Below are positions 32,081 to 42,100 of a stretch of 64,000 nt of DNA, one piece after another. The stretch is from Sodiomyces alkalinus F11 (lineage: Eukaryota; Ascomycota; Sordariomycetes; Glomerellales; Plectosphaerellaceae), in contig NW_021167094.1 of the NCBI RefSeq assembly GCF_003711515.1, forward strand, positions 248,001 through 312,000, written 5' to 3'. Within the stretch, counting starts at the first letter, position 1. The number at the start of each line of letters is the position of its first letter. The notes beneath the pieces are model-generated. The model was not told the origin of the DNA. It saw nothing but the letters and a program-made list of their open reading frames with translations, and did no database searches. The position numbers and the translations under genes are program-made.

Positions 32081-35000
32081 TGGGGGACTGGCAAGCGTGG
32101 CCGTTCGTCGCCGTCCGACTGCGATACATACCTGAAGGCGTGACAACCCGGGACATCCACGCTGCCTTTGCCCAATATGGAGAAATCGTCTATATCGAGC
32201 AGTTCGAAGACCAGCGCGGCGTCCTCAACGGTGAGGGACGTATCTCCTTCGAGCCCCCACCTATGACTCCTTTCTGGAGGCTCAATACTTACACTATAAG
32301 CTACGACTCCGATGGCAGCCGAACATGTAAAATCCGTCTCGAACTTGGGCCTCCTCCAAAGTTTACCGGAAAGACCCGTAGTAAGATCAACCCGAGAGTC
32401 TTCTACCCCCACAAGATGACTTTCAATGCTCGTTCTCTCGACTTTGGTGTCACCTCGACCGGCTCGGATATCATGATCAAGGCTTCCATACGGTCTTCGC
32501 CATCCTCAACAAGTATTCAGCGGGTCCGCCTGGAGACCGATTTTCGTCGCAAGACCTTGACCGTATACTTCCCTCACGCCATCTCGCTCAACCCCCAAGA
32601 AAGGGGCGAAAGGGTCCGCCAATATAAAGCCGTTATAGATGCTTCCCAGATCAAGCAGCTGGCCGTGACTACCTTACGTCCGTCGGGAACATGCTCTGGT
32701 AATTCCGTGCTCCTCACCATCCCCCTCCGACACCCTCCCTTCTACCACCTCAAGAGCAATGACGTTGCTCCGAGCCTTGATGCCGATAGGCGTGTGTGGT
32801 CTTCCAATGACCAGTGGCATCGCATTACCCACATCATGCAGGACCTGCTTCTGCCCCAGGACTACACCGTCGGCTTGGCCAACGCATGGTCGGATCCCGC
32901 CTTTATCGACATTGGCCGCTGGACCACTCTCCGTCTTGACCTCGATTGTGACTCGACCGTCATAGCGCAGTTCCTATGTGCCCTAAATGACCTGAACATA
33001 GACATTCGCAAGGACGATAAACCTGTCGAGCTTCGGGATGGCCCGGTTCTTCTGCCCCCTGAGAATCATCCCGTCCGACACCACGACAGATATCCTCCTC
33101 CCCATGACCCCTACAAATCTACCAGCGCCTTGCATGCTCTTCGCCATCTTGCGGGCGACAACGGCGGTGCCGGCACCAATACCAGTGGTGATGGTGGCGG
33201 CAATTTTGTCGACTTGATTATCCCTTACTTGCCTTTCAACGTCCAGTATCAGCTCGAGGTCTGCATTTCGCGTCATATTCTCTGCGAATACGAGCTGTCG
33301 CACCAGTTCTTTGCCAAGTTGCGAGCTCTGAACCCCCAGCGCGCTCAGTTTGCTCTAGAGTACATGGCCGACCGGGGAGAGCGAGTTTGTGACCCCTTGG
33401 CCGTCCTGGACGACACCCAGTCCCGACTCTACTACCCGAGTCCCGTCTTACCCAATTATTGCACCGTCATGCGCAAAGCCACCGTCACCCCGACCACCAT
33501 CTACTTTAGCACGCCCGCCGTCGAGTGCACCAACCGTGTGACCCGGAAATGGCACTCTCACATCGATCGCTTCCTCCGCGTGCAGTTCACAGACGAGCTC
33601 TTCCGCGGAAAAATCAAAACCAATGCCACCATGGACATTGACCTGTTCATCTTCAAACGCGTCTATCTGACTCTGCTGAACGGCATCCGTATCGGCGATC
33701 GCCATTATAAGTTCCTCGCCTTTGGAAATTCCCAGATCAGGGAATGCGGTGCCTACTTTTTCTGCGAGACGGACCAGTTGACCTGCGAGGCCATGCGCGG
33801 CTGGATGGGCGACTTTGACCATATCCGCGTCGTCGCCAAGTTCGCCGCCCGACTGGGCCAATGCTTCTCAACTACTCGCGAGGTCCGCAGCATCCGGGCA
33901 CCCGTGATCAAGCTCATAGACGACATTGAGCGGGACGGCTTCTGCTTCACCGACGGTGTTGGCAAGATATCCCCTCTTCTGGCCCGCATTGTCGCCGAAG
34001 ACATGAGCCACGAGATGGCTGGGGATGAACCGCCATCGGCCGTCCAGTTTCGAATGGGTGGCTGTAAGGGAGTCTTGGCCGTATGGCCCGAGGCGAAGGG
34101 TTTGGAGGTCCACGTCCGCCGATCGCAGGAGAAGTTCAAGGCCCAATTCAACGGCCTCGAGATCATCCGCTGCGCACGCTATGCTACCGCCACCCTGAAC
34201 CGTCAGACCATCACCATTCTGACCTGCCTCGGCGTTCCTGAACAAAACTTTCTCGACATGGTCCGTCATCAGGTCGCCGAATATGCCTCTTCCATGCAGG
34301 ATCAATATGCCGCCGTTGGCCTCCTCGAGCGCCACATTGACGAGAACCAAATCGCCCTCTTGCTCAAGGAGCTCATCAACTATGGCTTCATGGACCCTCA
34401 GGTTCAGGAGCCCGTCGTCCTCACTTTTCTACAGCTCTGGAGGGCCTGGTCAATGAAGAATCTTCGAGAAAAAGCTCGCGTCGTCGTAGACCAAAGCGCT
34501 TTTGTGCTGGGTTGCGTCGACGAGACGGGCACGCTCCGAGGTCATTCGGTCGCCACCGAGAGCCGAAGCGACTCCAAAAGCCACGACGACCTTCCCCAAA
34601 TATTCCTCCAGATTCCCGACCGGCAAGCCAGCAGCGGATTTAAGGTTGTCGAAGGCGTCTGTATTGTAGGCCGGAATCCTTCGCTCCATCCTGGCGACAT
34701 TCGTGTTGTGCAAGCCGTCGACTGTCCCGTGCTACACCACCTGAAGAACGTGGTCGTCTTCCCAAGCACGGGAGACAAGGACGTTCCGAGCATGTTATCG
34801 GGCGGTGACCTTGATGGTGACGACTTTTTCGTCATTTGGGATCCCAAACTGATCCCGCCCGAGTGGAATTACCCCCCCATGGACCATCGTGCTCCCCAGC
34901 CCGAGACCCTCCAGCGCCCCGTCTCGGCCTCTGATCTGATCAAATTCTTCGTCAAGTACATCCGGAACGACTGTCTTCCCTTGATTGCCCTTTCTCACCT

Positions 35001-36540
35001 CGCCAATGCCGACAATCTCCAGGGAGGTGCCAAGAATCCCAAATGTGAGTTCTCTCGAACCCCCCTTTTCACCTTTTTTTTTCCGCTTTTTTTCCTCCCT
35101 TTTTCTTTCACTCTTCCCGACACCAGTCAAGGACGCGCGCATCATGACTTTCAACGCCATGTAACTTACACGTCTCGACAAGGTCTGGAACTTGCCGCCC
35201 TTCATTCAAAGGCCGTTGACTATGTAAAGACGGGGGATCCGGCTCACCTGAGAAGGGACCTGCGGGCGAGGAAATGGCCGCATTTCATGTCATCAAACGA
35301 TAAAAAGTCGAATACCTACCACTCGGCCACGGTCCTGGGACAAATTTACGATGCGACCAGCGAAATCTCCTTTAAACCTCTGTACGAGAACGAGTTTGAT
35401 AAACGGATTCTGGCCCACTCCCCCGCTGACGACGGCCTCCTCCGGAAGGCTCGGGCTCTCAAGTCACGGTACGACGATGCCATGCGCCGCCTCATGGCCC
35501 AGAGGGAGGTGGCCACTGAGTTCGAAATTTTCACTGCCTTCCCCCTGTCGAAGCCAACTGTCGGAAGCGCGTACAAGTTCTCTGAGGATATCGGCCGCGA
35601 AGCTGGCCTCCTCAAGCAAGCGTTTCGTGACGAGGTATACAAGGAGATGGGAGGACGACACTTCGACATCATCGCTCCTATGGTAGCTGCAATGTACAAA
35701 GTGACTGCAGAGGAAGCCAAGATTGTGCTACAAGAACACCGTCGAAACCGAAAGGTGGGTGCTGAGGGCTCCAAGGACCCTAATCCCAAGTCCATGCCTA
35801 TTATTACGTTTCCTTGGATCTTTCACTGGGTTCTCGGTCGGCTCGCCACGGGCATGGTCCGAAGCCGCGACGTGGTCACCGAAAAGGTCTATGGCGTCAA
35901 GGCTCAGGAGAAACCGACCCCGGCCGAGCGAGGTCAAGACGATCAAGCCGCTGCCACAGCTTTGGCCTCCCCCAAAACCTCGTCTGCAGATGAATCCCAG
36001 GACGGAGAGGAGAAGTTGGACGAAGCCATCGCTGCCCGTCTGCCTGACGGACAAATCGTGCATCGTGGCGAGGTTCTCAACTTATTCAATGACGATCAAG
36101 AGGATTCCAACAGCAGCTATGACGAGGACCAGAGCCATAGTGGCGACCCTACCTCGTCATGCACTGCTACGGCCATTGATTCGGATGAGGCGGCGCTATC
36201 GTGTCAAGACCAGCAGGAAGTTCTCCGGGGAGGTGAAAACGGCGAGAAGAGAAAGGAGGTTGGCAACGATGAAGACCCATTCGCCGCAGTCTTTTCCCTG
36301 GCCAGATCAAGCCTTTTGACTTGGGCGACCCAAAAAACCGAGACTCCCACGACCGAAAAGACCAAGGACGATGTCCCACAGCCGGAAGAGCTTCCGACAG
36401 AACTCCGGACCAAGGGTATGGAGGTCGTAGTTGATGCAGTTCCTAACCCCGAATCCGACGAGGACGTCGATGAGAGCCACGAGGAAGAAACCCTCATGGA
36501 TCGATTTGGGAAGACGTTCAACTTTGGAAACGCAGGCTAA
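32080..36540 (+). CDS. cellular RNA-dependent RNA polymerase (RDR), RRP-3/SAD-1/Rdp1-like
   Basis: Two exons, 32080-35044 and 35183-36540, encode 1440 residues. ATG 32080 is the first in-frame ATG. An RRM-like fold opens the protein (VAVRLRYIPEGVTTRDIHAAF, about 10-80). The polymerase domain contains FTDGVGKIS (about 623), QFRMGGCKGVLAVWPE, and the catalytic DLDGD at 910-914, the metal-binding aspartates of eukaryotic RDRs. The Leu in DLDGD and the RRM fit the Rdp1/RRP-3/SAD-1 branch rather than QDE-1. After the catalytic core comes CLELAALHSKAVDYVKTG, created by removing a 138-nt intron that is in frame and stop-free. The last 190 residues are acidic and low complexity. Such enzymes make dsRNA from aberrant or unpaired transcripts for small-RNA silencing. 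Which of RRP-3 or SAD-1 is orthologous needs a tree. Confidence 0.93.
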   Translation: MGDWQAWPFVAVRLRYIPEGVTTRDIHAAFAQYGEIVYIEQFEDQRGVLNGEGRISFEPPPMTPFWRLNTYTISYDSDGSRTCKIRLELGPPPKFTGKTRSKINPRVFYPHKMTFNARSLDFGVTSTGSDIMIKASIRSSPSSTSIQRVRLETDFRRKTLTVYFPHAISLNPQERGERVRQYKAVIDASQIKQLAVTTLRPSGTCSGNSVLLTIPLRHPPFYHLKSNDVAPSLDADRRVWSSNDQWHRITHIMQDLLLPQDYTVGLANAWSDPAFIDIGRWTTLRLDLDCDSTVIAQFLCALNDLNIDIRKDDKPVELRDGPVLLPPENHPVRHHDRYPPPHDPYKSTSALHALRHLAGDNGGAGTNTSGDGGGNFVDLIIPYLPFNVQYQLEVCISRHILCEYELSHQFFAKLRALNPQRAQFALEYMADRGERVCDPLAVLDDTQSRLYYPSPVLPNYCTVMRKATVTPTTIYFSTPAVECTNRVTRKWHSHIDRFLRVQFTDELFRGKIKTNATMDIDLFIFKRVYLTLLNGIRIGDRHYKFLAFGNSQIRECGAYFFCETDQLTCEAMRGWMGDFDHIRVVAKFAARLGQCFSTTREVRSIRAPVIKLIDDIERDGFCFTDGVGKISPLLARIVAEDMSHEMAGDEPPSAVQFRMGGCKGVLAVWPEAKGLEVHVRRSQEKFKAQFNGLEIIRCARYATATLNRQTITILTCLGVPEQNFLDMVRHQVAEYASSMQDQYAAVGLLERHIDENQIALLLKELINYGFMDPQVQEPVVLTFLQLWRAWSMKNLREKARVVVDQSAFVLGCVDETGTLRGHSVATESRSDSKSHDDLPQIFLQIPDRQASSGFKVVEGVCIVGRNPSLHPGDIRVVQAVDCPVLHHLKNVVVFPSTGDKDVPSMLSGGDLDGDDFFVIWDPKLIPPEWNYPPMDHRAPQPETLQRPVSASDLIKFFVKYIRNDCLPLIALSHLANADNLQGGAKNPKCEFSRTPLFTFFFPLFFLPFSFTLPDTSQGRAHHDFQRHVTYTSRQGLELAALHSKAVDYVKTGDPAHLRRDLRARKWPHFMSSNDKKSNTYHSATVLGQIYDATSEISFKPLYENEFDKRILAHSPADDGLLRKARALKSRYDDAMRRLMAQREVATEFEIFTAFPLSKPTVGSAYKFSEDIGREAGLLKQAFRDEVYKEMGGRHFDIIAPMVAAMYKVTAEEAKIVLQEHRRNRKVGAEGSKDPNPKSMPIITFPWIFHWVLGRLATGMVRSRDVVTEKVYGVKAQEKPTPAERGQDDQAAATALASPKTSSADESQDGEEKLDEAIAARLPDGQIVHRGEVLNLFNDDQEDSNSSYDEDQSHSGDPTSSCTATAIDSDEAALSCQDQQEVLRGGENGEKRKEVGNDEDPFAAVFSLARSSLLTWATQKTETPTTEKTKDDVPQPEELPTELRTKGMEVVVDAVPNPESDEDVDESHEEETLMDRFGKTFNFGNAG

Positions 36541-36932
36541 TGGCCATTTGGATTTTCGGTCTATTTAATCTGCCAGAGATCTATCTAGCTAGCCTAGAAG
36601 CTTCGTCTCTTGGGAGGGATGGGCCAAAGGGGAGGGAGGGAGTTTGTTTCTTGCTACGGGTTTCATCCGATTCATCCAGATTATGCAGCATCAATGTCTT
36701 TAGGAGGATGTGCTTTCCCCCATAGCTGACGTTCTCCTCTTGGGCGGGTTTCTTCGCAGCTTGCCTCTCCGTTTCCTGGGTTGATCCGCCTCGCGTTTGC
36801 AGGGACATGGCGTTAAGGAGTTACTACTCGTATTTCTCTGCCGAGATGGAGAAGGGGAGACAAATAAAGATAAAATAAACCAGAAAGACAAAAAGCAACT
36901 GAGTCCCATTGTCTCTAACCCCCCCCTAACTC
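36541..36932. other. convergent 3' region between the RdRP and dioxygenase genes
   Basis: 392 bp between two stop codons on opposite strands, presumably the two 3' UTRs. Nothing else seen. Confidence 0.6.
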
Positions 36933-39900
36933 CTATTTTCGAACGCAGAGATCTGTTCGTAGAACCCACTTTTCGCCTGCAGTCACCTCGCGGCCTTCGT
37001 GCTGTAGTACGCAAGGTACCCGTCTTCGTCAGTCTCAAAAAGCGTTCCAGGTCTCGTAGTAGAAGAGCGTAGAATACTGAGGGAAAGGGGCAATGGGGGA
37101 GGAGAGAAAAAAAGCTTTTTTTTTTCGGCCCCCCCCCCCCCCTTCTTTTCTTTTGTTTCTCTCCGAGTCTCTCCACTAGAGGACTGCAGAAGCCAAGGTC
37201 GTATGAGATTCTTATGCCATTGTGCTATGCGCACTGTAGTCCTTGGCTAGTTTTGCCGTCTTTTCTTTTGCTTGATTCATGATTTCCTTGAACGTTGGAG
37301 GTCGGGGCCCCCCCTCTAGTTCTTTTGGAAGAAGGGGTTCGTAATATGAAGGTTGTTTTCCCATGGAGACAGCGTGATAGAGGATAAAGGGAGTTTTTGG
37401 AAGAGTATTGGATCACAGGAGAGAATGAGGGATCTGAGATGGAGGGAAGGAAGAGAGAAGCATGAAGACCAGGGTGCCAGTGGCGGGGGAGAAGCACTGT
37501 GACGTGAGGGTGCAGGTGTATGTAGGTGGCTGGGGAGAGGAGCGGCATATAGGTCGATCAGTCGGTCCATTCGGCTCGGCAAAGATGGTGAAAGGAAAGC
37601 GCGCAGTAGGTAAGGGGTGGGTTGGTTGCCGGTAAAGGCCGACAGGAGGTAGGCTGCAGGCAGAGTACATAGGTCCGCCGGATGTGATGCGAAAATCTTC
37701 CCCTCCCCCCATTTTGCTTTCTCAAGCCGCCGCTGGTAGGCTGTGGCCTCGGTGGCGTTTCTTCGTATGATAAGGTTTTTCGTACCTTGCGTCGAAGGTC
37801 TCAGGAGTTGAAAAGTGAGAGTGATGGCCAGAGGCAAGAAACAAAGGCGTGGAGAGTGATGTAAGACAGCCCAGGGATGTACGATGCGGCGAGGCGAGGA
37901 GCATTCGATGACAGGGTCCCCACTCGTGTATGCAGCATCGTGAACGGGATGGCGTGTGGTTTATAAGTGACATGAAGAGGGGTAGAGAAAGAGAGAAAGG
38001 GGGGGCGTGGTGGCGTGCTTGCGCCAAGTTCTCGGTGGAATTCGGTATGTGTATAAGATGGGGGAATGGGGCCAGCGATACGGGACTTCGTAAGCAGCGC
38101 CAAGCTGTGCTTCATGGTTCAGGGCCGCAGTTGAGGTCTAGGATAAGACTACCTTAATCACCCTCGAGGTATAAGGGGTCGAAGACGCAACACAATCGCA
38201 GGAGCCAGATATCAGGGGCAAAAGATGCTCATGAGACAGCGGAACGAGCCGGCATTGTAACGGTCTTGGTGGTCGAAGGATGGAGAAAGAAAACAGAAGA
38301 AACAAACTTATAGGAATAGAAAGAAAAAAAAACAAGGGGGGGCGTGTGGGTGAGGAACCCAGACGATAGGTCGAGAGACTGAAAGATACTCGAATGATCA
38401 AAATACTAAAAGAATAGATATCAAAATACTCACGAGCATGCAGTCATCACCGTGCTTGTGCAAGAGGAGGAGTCCGGTCTGGGGTGGGACGGCAATCTCT
38501 TCGGACGAGCGACGGCGGTCGTTGGGAAAGAAGACGGTCTGTCCGCCGGAGCACCCGGCGTCGTCTCCGTCGGCGCTGGTTGTGAGGTAAAGGAGAAGAG
38601 TCCAGGTCGTTTTGCAAGGAACCGGTGGATGGGCGGGATCGGTAGTGAGCAAGACATTGTTGGAATCGTCGTCTAAGGTTCGCTTGTGTTAACTTCTTTT
38701 GCTCTTTTCCCACTCAACATCCTCAGTTTTCATGTTAAGGGGTCGGCACTGCAGGCACTCGGGTCAAACAGTCCGGCCACTGTGTCGGTGGCAGCTTTGT
38801 CCGTCAAACTTGGGAATATCTCCAAAGATCCTTGCCCAGCTGAATGATCTGAACATGTTCATGCATTTCAACCAACACATAAAGAGGACAGGGAAGGCAA
38901 GGAGGACCTTGGAGGGGGGAGAGAGATGATCACAGACACCAGCGACAAGGCGTTGGAATCAAGCCTCTGGACGTGAACAGGGACTGGACCGGCAGAACCG
39001 TGTCTCTGGGAACGCTGCATTATCGGTTATGGGATGCATCGTGGTGTGAGAGAGGCAAGGGTAGGAGGGGGGAGGGAGGATGCTGTGTAATACAGATCGC
39101 AAGCCCATCAGATCTCAGATACATATATGCTATCGCCTGCTCCAAGAGAGGGAAAACAAAGAGATACGAAGACGAAGAGCCCACTAAGGCCATGACGACG
39201 TCATCTACCCTGCTTGATCCGGCAAGTTCGCAGCCATTTAGCGAGCCCCCATGGACCATCGTTGCGTAGGTCATATGCAAAGATGCTGGAGTGTCGAGAT
39301 ACAGGACGCCGCGGGCCTAAAGGTGGAAACCCGAACTGCATGAGAACATGTTCCCTCGCCTCAACTAGGCAGGAGAAGAGGGATAGAAAGCAACTGGGAA
39401 CAGGGATAACAGCGACAACGGCGACCAACAGCGACAAGTTGGGCGACATGGTGTCCATTTGGGAGATGGCCATTCCTCCTTGGACCGTCCTGGCGAAACT
39501 TTGCGTCTTTAGGAGTCCCCCCTCCTCGCTCCCCTGGCCCCCTCGCCCACTACCACGATCCCAATTTGGAATGCAAGGGATGGAATGGACGCAGCTTAAT
39601 GATAAAGGACTTCTCTCCGTCTTGCGTCTTTTCAGGCGAAATACAGTGAAGATCCTTGCATGAAGAAGAAAGAGATGTTGGTCAAATACTTACAGTGAGC
39701 ATCGAAGTACTGGCCTTTCAGATACCGGTAGACACGGATATTGGGACTCAAGCCGACGAGCTCGCCACCCCTAAGTAAACAAAATACTAGGTCAGCAGAA
39801 TACGCGCAGATTCTCATCAGTTCTCAAATGGGCTGAAAATCCAAAAGGGCCGGATGGGCTCGCTGTACTCCTTCTGCAGGTACTTCACTTCGTACACCTG

Positions 39901-40691
39901 TCTGTCGCATGTCTTGGCCACTAGGAACTCCCTCGCCCTGAAATAGGCCAAACAGGCGACAGACGGGCGGGTGCTGATACAGTGGTGTGAGAAATGGAGA
40001 GAAGAAGGGGGGCACCATTGAACCCCATCCCCTTTGGGTAGGAGAGAAGCCCGAAAAAGAACGAGTGAAAGGACAGAATGGGTGTAGGTGTGCAAGACAA
40101 GGATAGGATAGGAACTAGAACAGGACAGGGCAGGGCAGGACAGGACAGGACAGGACAGGACAGGACAGGACAGGACAGGACAGGACAGGAGGAGCAGGGC
40201 GCAGGCGAAGGCGATGGACAGGGCAAAGACGCAGGTGCAGATGCAGATGCGATGCGGGCTTACCAGAGGTCGCGCACATCGCCCTGCTGCAAGGCGTCCA
40301 AAAGTCCAGTCTCCAGCCAGAGTCTTCGAGCAAATACGGGGTCCTCAACCTGGTAGCGATCGTTGACGCGGACAGCCTCTCCCCGCTTGGGACGCCCCGG
40401 CGTGGTGACCAAAGGTAAGCCCTTGAGGAAGGAGACGTATGAGCTGCACAGGGATTTGGGCCAGAAGTTGTGGATTAGGACAACCCGATCTGGACAGGAC
40501 TCGAGAGGCAGGGGTGTCAAATCGGTGACGGGCAGGGGTGGTTTGAACCGGGGCCAGCGAGGAGGAGGAGGAGGGGCGTTCTGGGCAACAGCAGTCTGAA
40601 GCAATGATGTTGGTGCTGCTGGAGAGGGCACAGCTGTTTTGTTGCCCTGTTGGCCCTTGGGCTTCCCGGTTGATGTCTTGGATTTGCCCAT
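36933..40691 (-). CDS. prolyl-4-hydroxylase-like 2-oxoglutarate/Fe(II) dioxygenase with three long introns
   Basis: Four exons, 40691-40264, 39770-39694, 38672-38434 and 37001-36933, give 813 nt (270 residues) with all junctions in frame. After a low-complexity start (MGKSKTSTGKPKGQQ), the P4H-type domain runs VLIHNFWPKSLCSSYVSFL, RVNDRYQVED, LWGGELVGLSPNIRVYRY, then the first iron ligands in FDAHYDDS (H168, D170), TTWTLLLYLTT, GGQTVFF, LLLHKHGDDCML and HEGREVTAGEKWVLRTD. The distal iron ligand H249 and the candidate 2-oxoglutarate-binding K259 are both in the last 69-nt exon. Introns measure 493, 1021 and 1432 nt, against a typical 57-144 nt in neighbours; introns make up 78 percent of the gene. 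Donors are GTAAGC, GTAAGT and GTGAGT; acceptors TTAG, TTAG and ACAG. The enzyme class hydroxylates protein or small-molecule substrates; the substrate here is unknown. Confidence 0.85.
40121..40190. repeat. (CAGGA)n microsatellite in dioxygenase intron 1
   Basis: About fourteen pentanucleotide units, two imperfect, within the first intron. On the gene's own strand it reads TCCTG repeats, pyrimidine-rich. Confidence 0.92.
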
Positions 40692-42100
40692 GGTGTGTGC
40701 GTGTGTCTGTGTGTGGGTGTCTGAGTCTGCCCCCTCACCACCACCCCGCGCGCCTAGGGCCGGAGAGTGCCGAGCAAACGGAGGACGGATGAGTATCGGG
40801 TAGGATCTTACGGGATTGCTTGTGCCGCGGTTGTGGCCCGGGGAAGTGACCGAAGCGTCCCGGACGACGAGAAAGTTAGGTGCAAGACGAGAGGTTACCT
40901 GACATTCAGGGGGTCAAGACTCAAAAGACGATTGGGGCTGCAGGATCTCTGTTGAGTTCGCCGGTGTTGGGTCCACTCCGTCCTGATCGGCGCCTTTTTT
41001 CTTCTTCTTTTTTTCCTTTCCTTTCTTCTGGGGGAAGATGGACGACGCGCACGATAGTCAGAGTCGCGGGTTGGCCGAGTCTCCTACGACCGTTCCTCTC
41101 TCTTCGTCTCTTGGGTAGGCGTCGGCAATATATGCCTCTCAGCGACCCTTTCCCCCTCCCGGAACAGGGTCTGATTTGACACCCGATGTGAATACGGCGC
41201 AGCGGACATGGGTAGATGCCACACTGGGATGCAGCACCAAATGAATGGTTTGGCTACCTGAGTGAACTTGTCGTCGCTGAATGAATGACTGGCTCCGCGT
41301 TGAGCTGGTGGGGAAGAGATGGTTTACTCGACTCTGGGCTAGTTTTATCGGTCATTAATCAAGCGTTCAATAGTGGCAGGTTTCCATCAAGGACGACAGG
41401 ACAGGGTGTGACTCGTGAGGGCATTCAGTATGAGATGAACTGGACGTCTGGGGGTCGGGGGAGAGGATTCTGCGGAGAATCCCTTCGTTCTAACCGGATA
41501 ACGTACGTTTATTTGCATAATTGGTTGGCTTATGGCTTATGGCTATCTGCACATATTCATAACCCATCGGATACTTGCATTCAGTATCCTGTATTCTACA
41601 TCGGGGCGAACAAAACAGGGAATGATCGACGTCCAGCATTAGCTCAAAGACATCGTACGTTGTAGGTTGGGGTGAGAAGCAACTGAGACAAGACCCCAGT
41701 CCAGGCTGTATCTTTCCCCGCTTCCTCCAAGATAAATAAAAGGCGTATCCCTTTTCTCTCCTCTCTCTCTCTCTCTCTCTTCCGTCTGGGATGGGACCAA
41801 CGTTACGCGTACATACAATGTACCTAGTCTCATAGAAACTCGAATCATTCCACTGTATTCCCTTCCCGTGATGGAACGTCAGGAACTCGAGGGAAGTTCA
41901 GATGAACGTGGATGAGATGGATGGCGCGGCTGTCGACCAGTGATACGATTCCGATTACCGAGCCCTTGAGCCGGGGGCCTTGGGCCTCGGCTCTGTGTCG
42001 AACGAAGTACGGCGTACGGAGTATTACTGTACGTACAACTACTTCGTAAGCTACCGGGCTAATGGGCCTCCGAAGGCCGGAAACCAAATCCGTACGTTCT
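40692..42100. other. intergenic region upstream of the dioxygenase
   Basis: Gene-free. A CT dinucleotide run lies at 41757-41780. ACGAAGTA (42002, and minus at 42040) and ACGGAGTA (42016) cluster at the right end within 46 bp. Nothing else recognised. Confidence 0.55.

Noticed and set aside
37316..37837. 173-residue minus-strand frame inside dioxygenase intron 3
   Set aside because: No ATG start (TTG), pyrimidine-driven Ser/Pro/Leu composition and no resemblance to any family.
39817..40095. Possible extra dioxygenase exon inside intron 1
   Set aside because: The family has RDLW directly followed by GGE, so no residues are missing between exons 1 and 2.
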